35,240 bases of DNA from Hypholoma sublateritium FD-334 SS-4 (GCA_000827495.1 KN817696.1:19137-54376), one strand, 5' to 3'; shown: positions 1-11,130, counted from the first letter of the stretch. Made by a program: numbers and translations. Notes: generated from the letters alone by a model not told the origin.

Positions 1-158
1 AGGGTTGTGGGAATTTTTTTTGATGGCAACTCGGCCATGGCAGGCTTTTGGTCTTTTTTTCAAACTCAGACACATGCCAGGTGATGCCGGAAATGGCACT
101 GGGCAACTACCTAGCCAGTTGGCAGTAGTGTAAGCATGGGCTGCTGAGATTTNCTGTT

Positions 159-190
159 GGGCAGCTGCCCAAGGCCTTGGGCAGTTGCCC
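159..190. repeat. 32-base near-perfect palindrome in repeat-like sequence
   Basis: The stretch is its own reverse complement apart from one mismatched pair, centred between 174 and 175, with the core GGGCAGCTGCCC. Related words such as GGGCAACT occur at 101-108. The rest of 1-261 shows no gene. This looks like the edge of a dispersed repeat, but no terminal repeats or target duplications can be defined. An ambiguous base sits at 153. Confidence 0.5.
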
Positions 191-261
191 CTGTGGATAT
201 AACAACTTAGTCTGGCAACTTCCAAGGGTTGATACATGATTACAGCAGCTATGGTTGTCAT

Positions 262-1120
262 TCATGACTTATAGAAAGCGGTATTAGAACTGAAATCGGG
301 GGTACAGAAACAATGCTTACATCGAGGGCCTGGCGGTGGAGGCGCCATTCGGAATGGTTGCAGGTGATTCATCTCCAACTTCCATGTGCGAAATAGATTG
401 CTGTCGTTTCCAGCATCAGGCGTAAAGAGTCCTGCACCCGTCGCTACAGGAGCCGACTTTATTGTAATGTCTTCCAACGGGGCGCACTTAACAAGCGTAG
501 GCCGCGGTGGAAAGACCCTCATCAACATCAGGTGCGGTACCTAGGGTTGATTACGTCAGTCTGTGAAGCGACAGAGGCCCTTGAATGCCACCCACTCATA
601 AGGATTGAGACTTAGAGCATCCTGAAAGGTCCTCGACGCCTTCTCTGGCAGATTGATCTCCAGCGCAGTCGTTCCGGATCGATAACACAGTGCCGCTTCT
701 TCTGGGAACGGGTGCGAGATTCTGCTGCTCGACGAGGCTAACCAAGACGTGACAGATGAGCAGAGGTACTGGGAGGCGGCCGGAGCACTGGATGGACCTG
801 TTGAGACATAATTCGAGTAGCATGCTCTTGAGGACTTCGCGTGCTTGTTGATGACGACCGAGCACGCTGCAGCATTTGGCTTTGATTTCTAAACACCCTG
901 TGCATTGTTTGTCCGGCGGCCTGTTCACGAGATACATGGTGGAGCATACAAATGCCGCGCGTCATGGTTGGTGCGATCCATGGCATGATATCTCTCTGCG
1001 TGGAATAATGCCGACTTTGTTAGATCGGCGTCGAGACATGACCAGATGATAGACTGGAAACGTTGACTGGAAATGTTGACGAAGAAATGGAGAGAGTAGC
1101 GGGGGCTGCTCTGGTTGCAT
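262..1120 (-). pseudogene. CDC27: CDC27/APC3 N-terminal part, broken
   Basis: CDC27 (APC3) is a TPR scaffold subunit of the anaphase-promoting complex; it binds the activators Cdc20/Cdh1. Read from ATG 1118-1120, the minus strand gives SIIWSCLDADLTKSALFHAE and AERYHAMDRTNHDARHLYA (first TPR region), then CLEIKAKCCSVLGRHQQARE, then EEAALCYRSGTTALEINLPE with FQDALSLNPYEW, and finally FPPRPTLVKCAPLED and GAGLFTPDAGNDSNLFRTW of the linker. These blocks lie in different frames. A 13-base tandem duplication at 1052-1077 shifts the frame right after the N-terminus, and sequence appears lost between HLYA and YLVNRPPDK. The rest of the protein is absent here; a matching middle and C-terminal part lies at 4248-5560. 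Identification rests on motif order; copy number elsewhere in the genome is unknown. Confidence 0.82.
1052..1077. repeat. 13-base tandem duplication causing a frameshift
   Basis: GACTGGAAACGTT at 1052-1064 is followed directly by GACTGGAAATGTT at 1065-1077. Removing one unit brings the CDC27 start codon at 1120 into frame with the conserved first TPR segment, so the duplication is the lesion that breaks the N-terminus. Confidence 0.85.
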
Positions 1121-1338
1121 GAGCTCCTTGTCGTTGGATATTATGGTTCCAAAATATCCAGTTCCACGTGGTGCAGCGGGCTAGACAGTGAGGTGGAGAG
1201 GAGTCTAGTAGTAGCAGTGGGGCAGTGAATATGAGCAAGTATCAACTTCGCTAATATTATGATTCTCTGTTGATCAGTAACTCCCATCATCATTACGATC
1301 TTTTTCTTCTACATAGGATGCCCATTGTACACTGTCGG

Positions 1339-2990
1339 TTAATGGCCGTTAGGATCCGGGTCTCCTTGTTGTTCTGAGGCAAAAGCGTAATGAGATTCAC
1401 ACGGTATCCAAATGGTTCATGAAATAAGGACTCACCAGGGATGTATTGGATGGCGTCATCAATGCAAAGAAGAGATACGGCGGCCTCATATGCAGATTTG
1501 AGACGGCTCTCTCCATCTCTTCCAACATATAATCGTTCGCTCCGCGAAGAATGATTGAAGCTGAAGATACAACTTTGGTGCCTTTGATTAGGATGAGTTC
1601 GTCATCAGAGATGCGCTCCTGCACTACTTACTTCATCAGCGTAGCCGAGAATAGCTGGCTTTAAATGTCTCCTCGCCCTCGAGGTTAGCAAGACTAGAAA
1701 TGAGTTGTCCTCCTGTCGCTTTGGCTATGCGGCAGAGATCCTCCTTCCTACACCGGCGAACAGCCATCGCACCAGCTTCGACAAACTCCTTGAGGTATAG
1801 ATCATCGATCCCATTAGTGGTCAAGATAACGTTGGCGCCAGTTGCCAGAATTTTGCGTATTCTCTCCAGTGTAATCTCGGCTTCCCTATGGCGTCGACAG
1901 AGAGAGCATTTCAGAGAAGTAAATGAAGACAGTTTCTGCATACCTTTTACGAATCTCCTTGAGCTGCTCGGGATCCTCGACCAAGATCTGCACACCTAGT
2001 TCTATGCATGCCTTTTACATGTTGATATCCAGACAAGCAATTTTTGCACCCACAATATGCGTCTTCATTGTTACAAAAAGGCTCGTTAGCACATATTACA
2101 ATATATTTAGCAAAGGTAGTACCTTGGCTAGCGACAGTGCAGTTAAGAGCATATCCCTTCATGAAAATCGACTCGCGCGCAATTTTCCGTGGGCTTTCAG
2201 GACGTTAACGGCCTTGACGGGATACTTAATATCACCACAAATATTGGTCGATTTCACAGCCTGCATCGTGTCGACGGCCATGGGTGTGAAGAAGTCATCA
2301 TCACTGGACATAAAACCATCAGAAGGTAGCAAAAATGGGACATCTTGAGGCATACACACTTTCCGATGATTTTGCTCGACATAGATGTCTTCGCCACATT
2401 GATCAGCGCCTCTTGTCCAAGCGAGTCCACCTTGGTGCTCAACTGCTCCTGCATGAACTTAACAGCCTCTCTGCACGCGAGGCGGTATCCAGTGATGATC
2501 GTCGTCGGGTGGATTTTCGCCTTGACAAGCTTGTTCGCCCTGTGCAGGAGCTCCGCCACGATAATGACCACTGATGTCGTTCCATCGCCGACCTCCTTGT
2601 CTTGTTTTTGTGCAAGATCGACGAAGATTTTTCCAGCAGGATGCTCGACTGCGAGCATGGACAAGATGGTCGCGCCATCGTTGGAGATCGTCACCTCCTA
2701 TAGCCGCAGAGCACGCAAGTCAGTCACCGGCAAGTCCTGCCACGCGCAGGCAACGCACCCCGATATTATCGACCAGCATTTTGTCGAGGCCCATGGGTCC
2801 CAGCGAGCTTTTTACGATATTGGCAATGGTCGTCGCCGCGAGAACTGTGGCACACGGGGCATCGAGATGAGACAGAGCAAATATGCAAGATTTACAACTC
2901 AGCAGATGCACCATTTTGGTCGCGGATGTCCTGGCCGGAGACACAATCGCCTCCTAGAAATCCACCTGCTCTAGGATCTCCTTGATACAT
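1339..2990 (-). pseudogene. CCT1: CCT1 (TCP-1 alpha chaperonin subunit), copy 1, damaged
   Basis: CCT1 is one of eight subunits of the cytosolic TRiC/CCT chaperonin that folds actin and tubulin. Start ATG 2988-2990 gives [19 protein letters not shown]; introns at 2845-2911, 2699-2758 and 2304-2359 splice cleanly, giving NIGEVTISNDGATIL, the nucleotide-binding GDGTTSVVIIVAELL and KIIGNDDDFFTPMAVD. Further on come LATGANVILTTNGIDDLYLK, SDDELILIKGTKV and a genuine C-terminus AAVSLLCIDDAIQYIP ending at TAA 1339-1341 after one more intron. Lesions: one base lost near 2181 (copy 2 keeps it), TAA at 2015-2017 where the family has Gln, a frameshift near 1656, an extra AGTA near 1625-1632, and an internal deletion near 1503 that joins EMERA to LKSAYEAAVS, removing roughly 120-130 residues. 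It cannot make a working subunit. Confidence 0.92.
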
Positions 2991-3522
2991 TATGGTGTGG
3001 ACGTTGGAGGCGAGCAAAGGGAGGTTTGGGCGTAATGTAGGCTCGGAGACTGGTCACGGTCAATCTCTGTTCAACGCCGCGTCTCGACTCTGGTACGCGT
3101 ACTATTTGGTCGCTCTTTCAAAATAGTTTCAAACAGCGCGGCACCGCTTATCCGCCTTGCGCATGCTCGCCACTCCTCAAATCAGTCGGTCCATATGTAT
3201 GTCTGAATTGGCCAAAGAATTCACGTCGACAGAACGTACTTGCTACAGCTTGCCAAGGCTGTCTAACAATTTATGAGGCTCGCGAAACTATTGATGTTAT
3301 GCAACATATCAATTCTTACATACAGTATCAAACACAGAGTGGCAGACGCGATGTTCTAGGATATCTGGGGTTAATATTGATAGATAGGTAAAGGCACAAG
3401 TGAGAGATCCATGGCCACAGTATAGTGTGGAGGGAATGGGTGTAAATTTCAAAGAGACATTGTGAAATAATAAATAAATCGCGGAAATCGACTGTTGATC
3501 AGGCTGGGGAATGAATCAGATC
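2991..3522. other. spacer between the two CCT1 copies, no gene seen
   Basis: No coding segment, RNA gene or clear repeat was recognised. It should hold the upstream region of CCT1 copy 1, and a decayed end of copy 2 may extend into it past the exon/intron boundary at 3523. Confidence 0.5.
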
Positions 3523-4247
3523 TTGGCTGGCAACAATGCAGTTGAAGGCATATCCCTCCACGAAGATCGACTCGCGCGCAGATTTTCCATGGGCTTTCAG
3601 AATGTCAACGGCCTTGACCGGATACTTAATATCACCACAAATGTTGGTCGACTTCACAGCCTGCATCGCATCGACGGCCGTGGGTGCAAGGAGTCATCAT
3701 CACTGCACATGAAACCATCAGGAGGTAGCAAAAAAAGAACATCCTGAGGCATACACACTTTCCGATGATTTTGCTTGACATAGAGTCTTCGCCACATTGA
3801 TCAGCGCCTCTGGTCCAAGGGAGTCCACCTTGATGCTCAACTATTCCTGCATGAACTTGACAGCCTCTCTTCTCGCGAGGCAGTACCTAGTGATGATCAT
3901 CGTCGGGTGGATTTTCACCTTGACGAACTCGTTTGCCCGCAACGACAATAACCACCGATGTTGTTCCGACCTCTTTGTCCTTTTTTCGCCCAAGATCGAC
4001 GAAGATTTTTTCAGCGGGATGCCCAACTGCGAGCATGGAAAGGATGATTGTGCCGTCATTGGAGATCGCCACCTCCTATAGCCGCAGAGCACGCAAGTCA
4101 GTCGCCGGCAAGCCCTGCCATGCGCAGGCAACGCACCCCAAATATTGTCGACCAGCATTTTGTCGAGGCCCATGGGCCCCAGCGAGCTTGTACGATATTA
4201 GCAATGGTCGTCGTTGCGAGAACTGTGGCGAACAGGGTATCGAGATG
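3523..4247 (-). pseudogene. CCT1: CCT1 fragment, copy 2
   Basis: This is a diverged duplicate of roughly 2128-2870. It keeps the same introns, for example the one after the KIIG codons and the 60-base intron before the TISNDG-type exon, so it arose by DNA duplication. It covers the equatorial and intermediate segments [61 protein letters not shown] and the spliced KAHGKSARESIF. Lesions: a frameshift from one lost base near 4190, an extra base in DNIG near 4150, loss of sequence in the GDGTT to AELL region, and loss of everything 3' of the exon end near 3523. Its 5' end lies inside intron 1 and abuts the CDC27 TPR exon at about 4247. Copy 2 preserves the reading frame at KAHGKSARES that copy 1 lost, so neither is a simple derivative of the other in its present state. 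Confidence 0.9.
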
Positions 4248-5560
4248 TGGTATTCTGCAAGGCGTATCTTACTCATTATCAGATGACAAGTTCCCAGGCC
4301 GTACCTGGGGAATCATATCAAAGATAGACTTAACTCGTGCTCCTAGCCTGTAAAGGGATGATATGCTTACCATGCATTGTAATGGCAAGAATCTGCTGGT
4401 AAAGCCGACTGGAAGAAGTTGATTGCTTTTTCGAGGTCGATAAATGTGTGACCGCTGAGCATGTACGTGTGTGCGCAAGTGGGACCGCATGCCAAAAGCA
4501 TGTCAATGTCTGTTCAAGTTGACCGCTCCTTCTGCAGGGAGAATAGGCTCCTCATCGTAATCCAAGCCTGAGCTGACTGGGCTGATGTTGAGAAGCTCTT
4601 GCGCCAGAAACGACAATTCGACGCTGCGCCAAGGCTGCCATAGAAGAGAAGAGTAAACCTCCAAGTCCCACAATCGGTGGGGTTCTTCCTTCCGCAGGGC
4701 TTTGAATGCCCAGTCAGCCTACGTTCATTTCAATGTCAATGATAAGCAAACACATAAGTAGCAGTATTAATTACTACGCACAGCGTTATAGTCCTGCTTC
4801 TCCTAATGAACATTGCGAAAACAGAAGAAGAATTCCGATGCACAGGCGGTAGTAGATCCAGTTCCTCCAGACATGATGATGCAGCTGAGTCATACAGGGA
4901 CATCGTGGCTCGGGCGGAGCATGCGAAACGGCGGACAAGCTCATAGATATAATGCTCCGCCAGCTCGGTTTGATACTCCTATTGTGCGAGTTGCTCTTGC
5001 GCCGATATCCAAGTACTGGATGATGGTGAGACTTCGGACCAAGGTGAGAGAGAGCCGCTGACGATGGGGAGGCGGAATATGCGAATGCTCCCGCGAGAAA
5101 GGTACTTCATCCTGGTCGGACTTGGCAGACCAATTTCTCGTATGTGTGGCTTGAAGTGGCCATCGCTCTCGTGTGGAGTACTATACATTAGTGCAACCAA
5201 AAGAAAGGTCAACTGGGTCAGTTTCTGGAAAGTTATAACCGAAGTAAGCGCCTGTGATTACCTTGAAAGCTCACGCAAGGGTTAATTTTGAGGTGGTGCT
5301 GTTGCCGCCAATGAGGCGGGAACTACGTCGTGTGGCTATGTTACTGGCATTGGATGGAGTGAGGAAGTCGTTGATTAAGAACGACGACCAGAAGATGATG
5401 ACGGTTAGCAAATGACACGGCTGGGCGTGCGCGGGCCGTGGCACGTGGCCCTCGCGCCCCCATTTCTCCTTGGCCATCTGGGGGCGACGATGGGTTTTAT
5501 CCACGATTTCAACCGGAACCCAGGGCGTAGGCGCGCTGGCTGGATGGCACAGCCAAGGAG
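4248..5560 (-). pseudogene. CDC27: CDC27/APC3 middle and C-terminal TPR part, broken
   Basis: Same family as 262-1120. From the right, the minus strand gives NIATRRSSRLIGGNSTTSK (the basic RRSSRL segment of the CDC27 linker), SGSLSPWSEVSPSSSTWISA, then EYQTELAEHYIYELVRRFA, LEELDLLPPVHRNSSSVFAM, an intron ending near 4719, then DWAFKALRKEEPHRLWDLEV, YSSLLW, VELSFLAQELLNISP, AQAWITMRSLFSLQKE, TYMLSGHTFIDLEKAINFFQ, HYNAW, another intron, and YGLGTCHLIMSKIRLAEYH. These are the C-terminal TPR repeats in order. Lesions: TAG at 4979-4981 between EQLAQ and EYQTEL, and frameshifts near 4580 and near 4500. The frame stops at about 4247, where the sequence switches into CCT1 intron 1. The last TPRs are missing. 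Confidence 0.87.
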
Positions 5561-7079
5561 CCGTCACTGATAGGGACAGGCTCCAGAAGGATGCGCATCG
5601 TTCACTGAGTACACTGAGTTTTCTTGATCTTCTCTCAGCTGCCTAGTAGGGATGTCTGAGTCCAAGGGATGTCTTGCATGGTGGATATCAATTTGTCGGA
5701 ATTTGATATGCTCTACTAGTAATGTTTGAAGCAGCTTCCTCCGTCACCTCTGCTCTACCCGCATCTACTTTCCCATTCCGCTCATTCCAGCCCTTCAGTA
5801 CCAGGCCGACGTAGAACTCGACGCTCGCATGCCCTGCCATCTGAGCCGTGCGGTGGCGATGGTTGAACACATCGCGCGCTCCACACGCAGTTTCGAAGGA
5901 AGTAAGGCATGTAGGGAAATACGTCCAATAGCAGCCGATAGCTGGCGAACCTCTAATGCTAGTTTGGGCATGGGGTTAATGGGAGGTGGAGAATAGTAGG
6001 TAAGTATTTCTTACTGGCGCAACAACGGATAGGAGATGTGACTATACGGTGGTATACTGTAATTCCCCTTGATGCAGCTTCCCTATACATGGGTGTATCG
6101 GCATGAACAAAGTGTGATACTTCCACAATGTTTACCAAGGTAAGCCAAGAGTAGGTGCGATGGTCCAAACAACTTGAAGGACGTACGGACACCCGGCGCC
6201 TCAATGTATCCATTGGGAAGTTGCCTTCAATGTAAAGCATCGTCGATATCTTGACAACCTATTGCTCAATGAGCGTGGTTTTCAGCACAGCTCCAGCAAT
6301 GTCGTACCTGGAGGATCAATTATAAATTGTGAGATATAGGTTTAGAGGATGAATTACTTACAGGTGCAACACTTGTCGTCCCGCTACGATCCCTCCGCAG
6401 AAAGTAAATTGAATATTTGGGGGGCTGTAGGCATAGCTTCAACGTATTTTGAAACTGAAATCGAGAACGTTCCATTTTTGTGCTGCTTTTCTTCGGTTTG
6501 CAGCATCAGGACAACAACACGGAGCTTGGGAGCTGGTTGCCTGTGTATTGTAGCGTGACTGAGCAAAAGATAAGATATGTACCAAGCAGTAGCCTTTCCT
6601 ATACCTTGAATAGATTCAGCGTATTTCCATAGAGGATGTGGGTAATGGCACGCTTCTGTCATTCCTGAGCCTAGTGTACAGTGGTAGCGACTCGCGAGCG
6701 ATGCTGGGCAATGTCAATAGCAGTGATTCAAGAAGATCCACCTGGAATGCTAGTCATTACATGTATATCTACTCACCTGAGAAAGGAATACATTGGTATC
6801 CGGTAAGACAGAGTGACCACTGGGGAACGATGGATGGGTGGTATCCCAGTCAGCCGGCAGGATAGCTTCTTCACATTTCCCTACATCCTGTGGAAGAACA
6901 AGATTGTTTCTGAGATATCGCTTGCGAAGAACTTGACGACAAATGAGCGATGCGAAGATCAATGAATCAGTGGACGCACCTTCAAATTTAACAACCTTTC
7001 CTCTGTTGTAAATAGCAATTATCCAAACACATTTCACATCATACGTCTCTTCTGTGAGTGGGAGCGGGAGTACTTTTCC
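5561..7079. other. no recognised gene; short minus-strand open frames
   Basis: Minus-strand stretches at 5688-5870 (containing MAGHASVEFYVGLVLKGWNE) and 5959-6240 look protein-like, but I cannot assign a family. Part of 6600-7079 probably belongs to the decayed 3' end of the Bud4-like gene: CHYPHPLWKYAESI at about 6600-6655 resembles the PPHPLWAE-type segment near its end. Otherwise nothing is supported. Confidence 0.35.
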
Positions 7080-9662
7080 ATCATGAACCTCCGCCAGCAG
7101 ACGCCGGGCTTCTGACATTCGTTCGCGCTTCCTGATCATTCTCCACAGCAATAGCTTTCTTGAGATTGATTGTAGCTGTACCTTTCCTTGTCACATCGTT
7201 GAAAGCAACCAAATTTGACCCAATAACTCTAAGTTGACGACGATGCCATGTCTGAGAAAGCGCCCATGTAAGTTGACATCAAATGAAGCTATTACAAAAA
7301 TACGTACACTGCAGTCGCCACCGCTTTGTGTAAGGGTACCCTGGAAGTAGGTAACCTTATGCCAGTTGATGTGCCGTAGTCCGCAATGGGATTCCTCTAG
7401 GCTTTGAGGAAGTTGGTCTTGAGGGACCCCAGGTAGTGGAGGCAGTCTGAACAACTGGAGAACAATCTCCCCGACCTCCAATGTCACAAACTTGCCACCC
7501 ACTTCGACGCGCTGTCCAATAAGTGGGTAACTAGTTTCAAATAGGCAGGTGTCGCAATGGGACGCAACATCTTTGAACGAGATGAATGCGCGAGAAAGTG
7601 TGCCATCGGGCTTAAGATGATGAGCAAGGTTCAGTGGTAGCCGTTGGGGAGCTTGCAGTTGATTTTGCATCACAGGTGGAGGAGGCTGCGCGATGACCTT
7701 CTCTTTCGAAGATTTCTTGGGAGACGACGAAAAGAAGCTATGCATTCTGCTGCTCTTCGCCGGAGCATGCACCATGGCAGCTGGCTTCGGCGCAGGTAAA
7801 ACGACAGGCGCCGGAGAAGTAAGTACCTTGAGTTGCGAGATTATTTGTGGATCGCGGCGGACTTTCAGCATTAACGTGAACTCTAGTTTGCTATGCTCGA
7901 TGCTGATAGATGCTCATCAGACCACCGCCGGCGAAGGAAAAATCGAAATAACTTACAGCTCAAACTCTTGCTCGATGCGACAATCCGAAGAAAGTTGGCG
8001 CTCAGGCGTAGTTACAAAGTGAATGCCGTTGTTGAGGGTACAGGTGACGACGGTAGGTTGCTCAGGCAGAGGTAAATTCAAACCTCGGATACCGAGAACT
8101 AAGAAAAAATGGGATCAGTTCAATATTCACATATAATATGATTGTTGGCCCACCTTTCACGAAGACTTTGCCATACGCTTTGCCTTTGTCCTGAGCACGG
8201 TATTCCCTGATCTGCTTGGCATATTCGTTCTGGGTGAACATTAGCGTGCATTCTGGCCTTGAAAGGAGAAAAAATATACCATATCGGATGGACGGCGTAC
8301 GGTCCTCCAAGCCCGTCCAGAGTTAACGTCTCCTGGACCAGCCATATGCGAGATTTTCTCCTCGGAAGAAGACGCGTAGATCGTGCCTGCACGCTCGCGA
8401 ACGTGATATTTCTACAAATCAAAATCTGACGGTTCAGCGTGATCATCAAGTATCATGATCTGCACTCACACTTTTCTGAAGAGCTTCCACTAGCTTCTGC
8501 AACTCTTGCTCGATGGTATCGGAAAGAGGACGCTCGTTGGCAGGTTCTTCGCCCATGTCCAGCAGTGCATCACCCCTTTTCTTGGCGCCTCCATCTAAAA
8601 CCTCAGCGTCACCGGTGCTCATGCTCCGTCGCTGACTCGGCCGTCCGACGCCCAAATTTTTCTGGTCTCTCTGGCAGGGCGAGAACATTTCTTCCTGGTC
8701 TTCCTCCTGGCGATGAGCCTCTCGCCTCTTCTCGAGGATAGCCTGCTCGCAACTCCTGATGTTGTCTCTCGGAGGAACTGGGGGCGGAACGGTGGCTTCC
8801 GAGGCCCCACTCACGCTGCGGCTCATTACCCCGACCATCTCGTTGACCTGGAAGTGAATTACCGAGTCCGTTGCGGCGCGCTCCACAACCTTTGGGCGCG
8901 AAGGTGGGAAGGCCTCATGGGTGTCCTGCGATTGAGACTGGTCTAACGATTTGTCGTATTTGTCCATCATCATGGAATCATCGGGATGAGCACCAGCACC
9001 GGCAACGTCTTCCATCAATCTATCCAAAGCACTCTTCATATCTATGTCAACGTCAACGTCTCCGACCTTGATCCCAGAGTTATTGCTCTCGAAGCTGGCC
9101 GCCCTACGAGGCTGTGGCGGCGGTAGCGGTAAACTATCACGGAAATCGGAGCGGGCATTGTCGTCAGTATCCATTGACGAGAGACCTAGATCATCCAGGC
9201 TGAACTTGCTGCCAAAATTGAACTGCAGCTTGTGGCCTGGCTTGAGTAAACCAAACTCCTCCTCGTCCTCCTTGATAGCATTGCCCAATGTAGTCAAGCC
9301 GAGCGATCTCTTCTCTGCCACCTCAATGGTAGCCGTCTCAACGCTAAAGTCAGTCTGTGTTGTGAGGACAGACAATCTGTCTTGCTGCTTTTCAGCCATC
9401 ATGAGACCAGGTGAACGACGAGAAACACCGTCATCCGTATGGTCGACAGAAAACGCAGACCTTTCACGGAGGAGAGATGAACGTAATTCTTTGTCTGATC
9501 CCGGGCTACCTGGGCTTCGTTGGTTCATCAACCTCCTTTGGACTTCTTCTCTCGAAATTCGTTCCCGACTACCTGTTTTGACCAATGGTTGCGCATCGTG
9601 TCTCGTCGACCATCGTGTCTCGTCGACAGTAAAGGAGAAGCTGATCGAGAACTTGGTGACAT
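7080..9662 (-). pseudogene. Bud4/anillin-like cytokinesis protein with PH domain, damaged at both ends
   Basis: Family members organise septins and the cytokinetic ring. Exon 1 (about 9662 to 8470) encodes a disordered, Ser/Pro/acid-rich N-terminus with PPPPQPRRAASFESN and PPPVPPRD. Four to five short introns follow. Downstream exons give EYAKQIREYRAQDKGKAYGK, the anillin-homology core LGIRGLNLPLPEQPTVV, CTLNNGIHFVTTPE and RIEQEFELIEHSKLEFTLML, then FISFKDVASHCDTCLFETSY and GTLTQSGGDCS, and the PH-domain start TWHRRQLRVIGSNLVAFNDV to INLKKAIAVENDQEAR. After this point near 7110 the frame breaks; ARRLLAEVHDGKVLPLPLTE continues in another frame and the rest of the PH domain is scrambled. At the 5' end a 17-base tandem duplication (9594-9627) shifts ATG 9660-9662 out of frame with the main exon. 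An ATG at 9729-9731 is an alternative start in the same frame. Confidence 0.75.
9594..9627. repeat. 17-base tandem duplication causing a frameshift
   Basis: CATCGTGTCTCGTCGAC occurs at 9594-9610 and again, unchanged, at 9611-9627. Removing one unit joins MSPSSRSASPLLSTRHD to QPLVKTGSRERISREE in a single frame, so the duplication breaks the start of the Bud4-like gene. Perfect identity suggests it is recent. Confidence 0.88.
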
Positions 9663-9731
9663 CGTGCGTTTAGAAAAAGCCAAATGGAATTCTGACAGTG
9701 GAGGCGATTTGTGCCTGCTCCCACTCCTCAT

Positions 9732-11130
9732 GCCGAGCGTGAACCATTATCCTTTACTGGAAGGGGCCCCTACATATCTCCTCGTCAGTCAATGAACTGA
9801 ACATCAAATCATAACCTAACAATGACTTAGGCATATCGCTTTACCCTGAGCTTCCTCGATGTAGTGCGGCAAACGAGATGACAGTACAGCAGGGGAAATC
9901 ACGGAGCGGGTCTTGAGAGGGCGGCCTCAGATTATTCGTTATGTAAGGGTCGCGCTGAACGGTTGTAACACGGAACGACTCCAGCGTTGTCCATACATGG
10001 CTTGGCAACAAATATCCCCATAGACTATCTCCGCCAGACATGGGATATGTTTTTCCGCCGCAGCCGTCATTCTTGGCGGGGGCGGCGTCAAAGGCGATCT
10101 CGCTGACTGTGAAGAAGAGAGGTGGCTTGAGCGAGGTCCACGCAAGACATGCATTTCACAGGCAGCGGGCCGCAGTCCCCTGTTGTAACTAGAAGCCTTT
10201 TCGATGTCACAGTTCGTGTAGGGCGGCGAAGCATGTCAAAGGGGAAAGCAGCTCAGATAGGTGTCGAGCATGGATTTGATGTTTTTGGAACAATGGCACC
10301 GGTGGCGGCTTAGGACTCAGGAGCGGAAGGGGACGGCATAGAACATGAAGTCTATGAGGCGGGAATGGCATGGAGAGACTGCCAACAAGGTCGAAGGGCA
10401 TGACAGAGGAATCAGCCGGGGGAGTTGGGGCGGAGGATCATTGATCAGCGGTGGGATGGTGGTGTATAGTTGGCACTTGGTTGGCACAGAACTTATGTCG
10501 GCAGGATTCACAAGTATAAGAGCACAGTAGGTTGCATGAGCGGCGGGCTCAGAATTTCTGAACTTCATGAAGGTGCAATCTAGGGTGTTCCATTTATGTT
10601 CCGTCAGCAGGATCCCTTTAGACTTTGCACCCACACTGACCAGCGCTTCAAAAATCCTCCAATGCTGATCCCTAGCCTCTGCTTCGGCGTCGATAGTAAA
10701 TTTGCAATCGTGTGTGCGTACAAGCAGGGTCTTCAAGCATCTTGTTCATCACAGAAGAAGAAAATCTGGGTTGAGGAGTCATAGGCCGGCGAAATAGCAC
10801 AGAGAAGAGAAGGTTAGTTCTTAGTTTTGCCAGATAGCTTCAACAAATCGAACCGACAACTTGCAAGCGAGCGAGCAATCCCAAGACCGTGGGAAATGTC
10901 TTCCAATCTGTCTTCCGAGTCCTCATTCAAGTTACTTATTCGTCACAATCTCCGGCCATCTTTTCCGTATTGCTACTATCTTATACTGCCAATGTTGGAA
11001 CCACCATTTTCAACAGACCCGTGTTTGCTATTTCCAAGGGATGAAAAAGGAGATTGCTGGTGTTGGCTGTGCGCAGGCATCAGAGGTGTGATCTTCCGTA
11101 TTGGTAGTTTTGCTGTTACTAGCTAACATA
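9732..11130. other. no recognised gene
   Basis: The longest open stretch is on minus at 10317-10736 (140 codons, with FTIDAEAEARDQHWRIFEAL); it has no motif I recognise and no clear splice structure. 10827-11126 on plus is open but not protein-like enough to call. Nothing else is supported. Confidence 0.3.

Noticed and set aside
1339..4247. CCT1 copies as retrotransposed processed pseudogenes
   Set aside because: Both copies keep introns with proper splice sites.
5959..6320. Possible small mitochondrial protein (YDIAGAVLKTTLIEQ near 6270-6315)
   Set aside because: Weak resemblance only, interrupted by a stop, with no supporting splice model.
6750..7151. PSGH motif (THPSFPSGHS) suggesting a PAP2/haloperoxidase phosphatase
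   Set aside because: No other PAP2 motif is present, and the start of the same frame carries the ARRLLAEVHDGKVLPLPLTE segment of the Bud4-like gene; the motif probably arises from a shifted frame.
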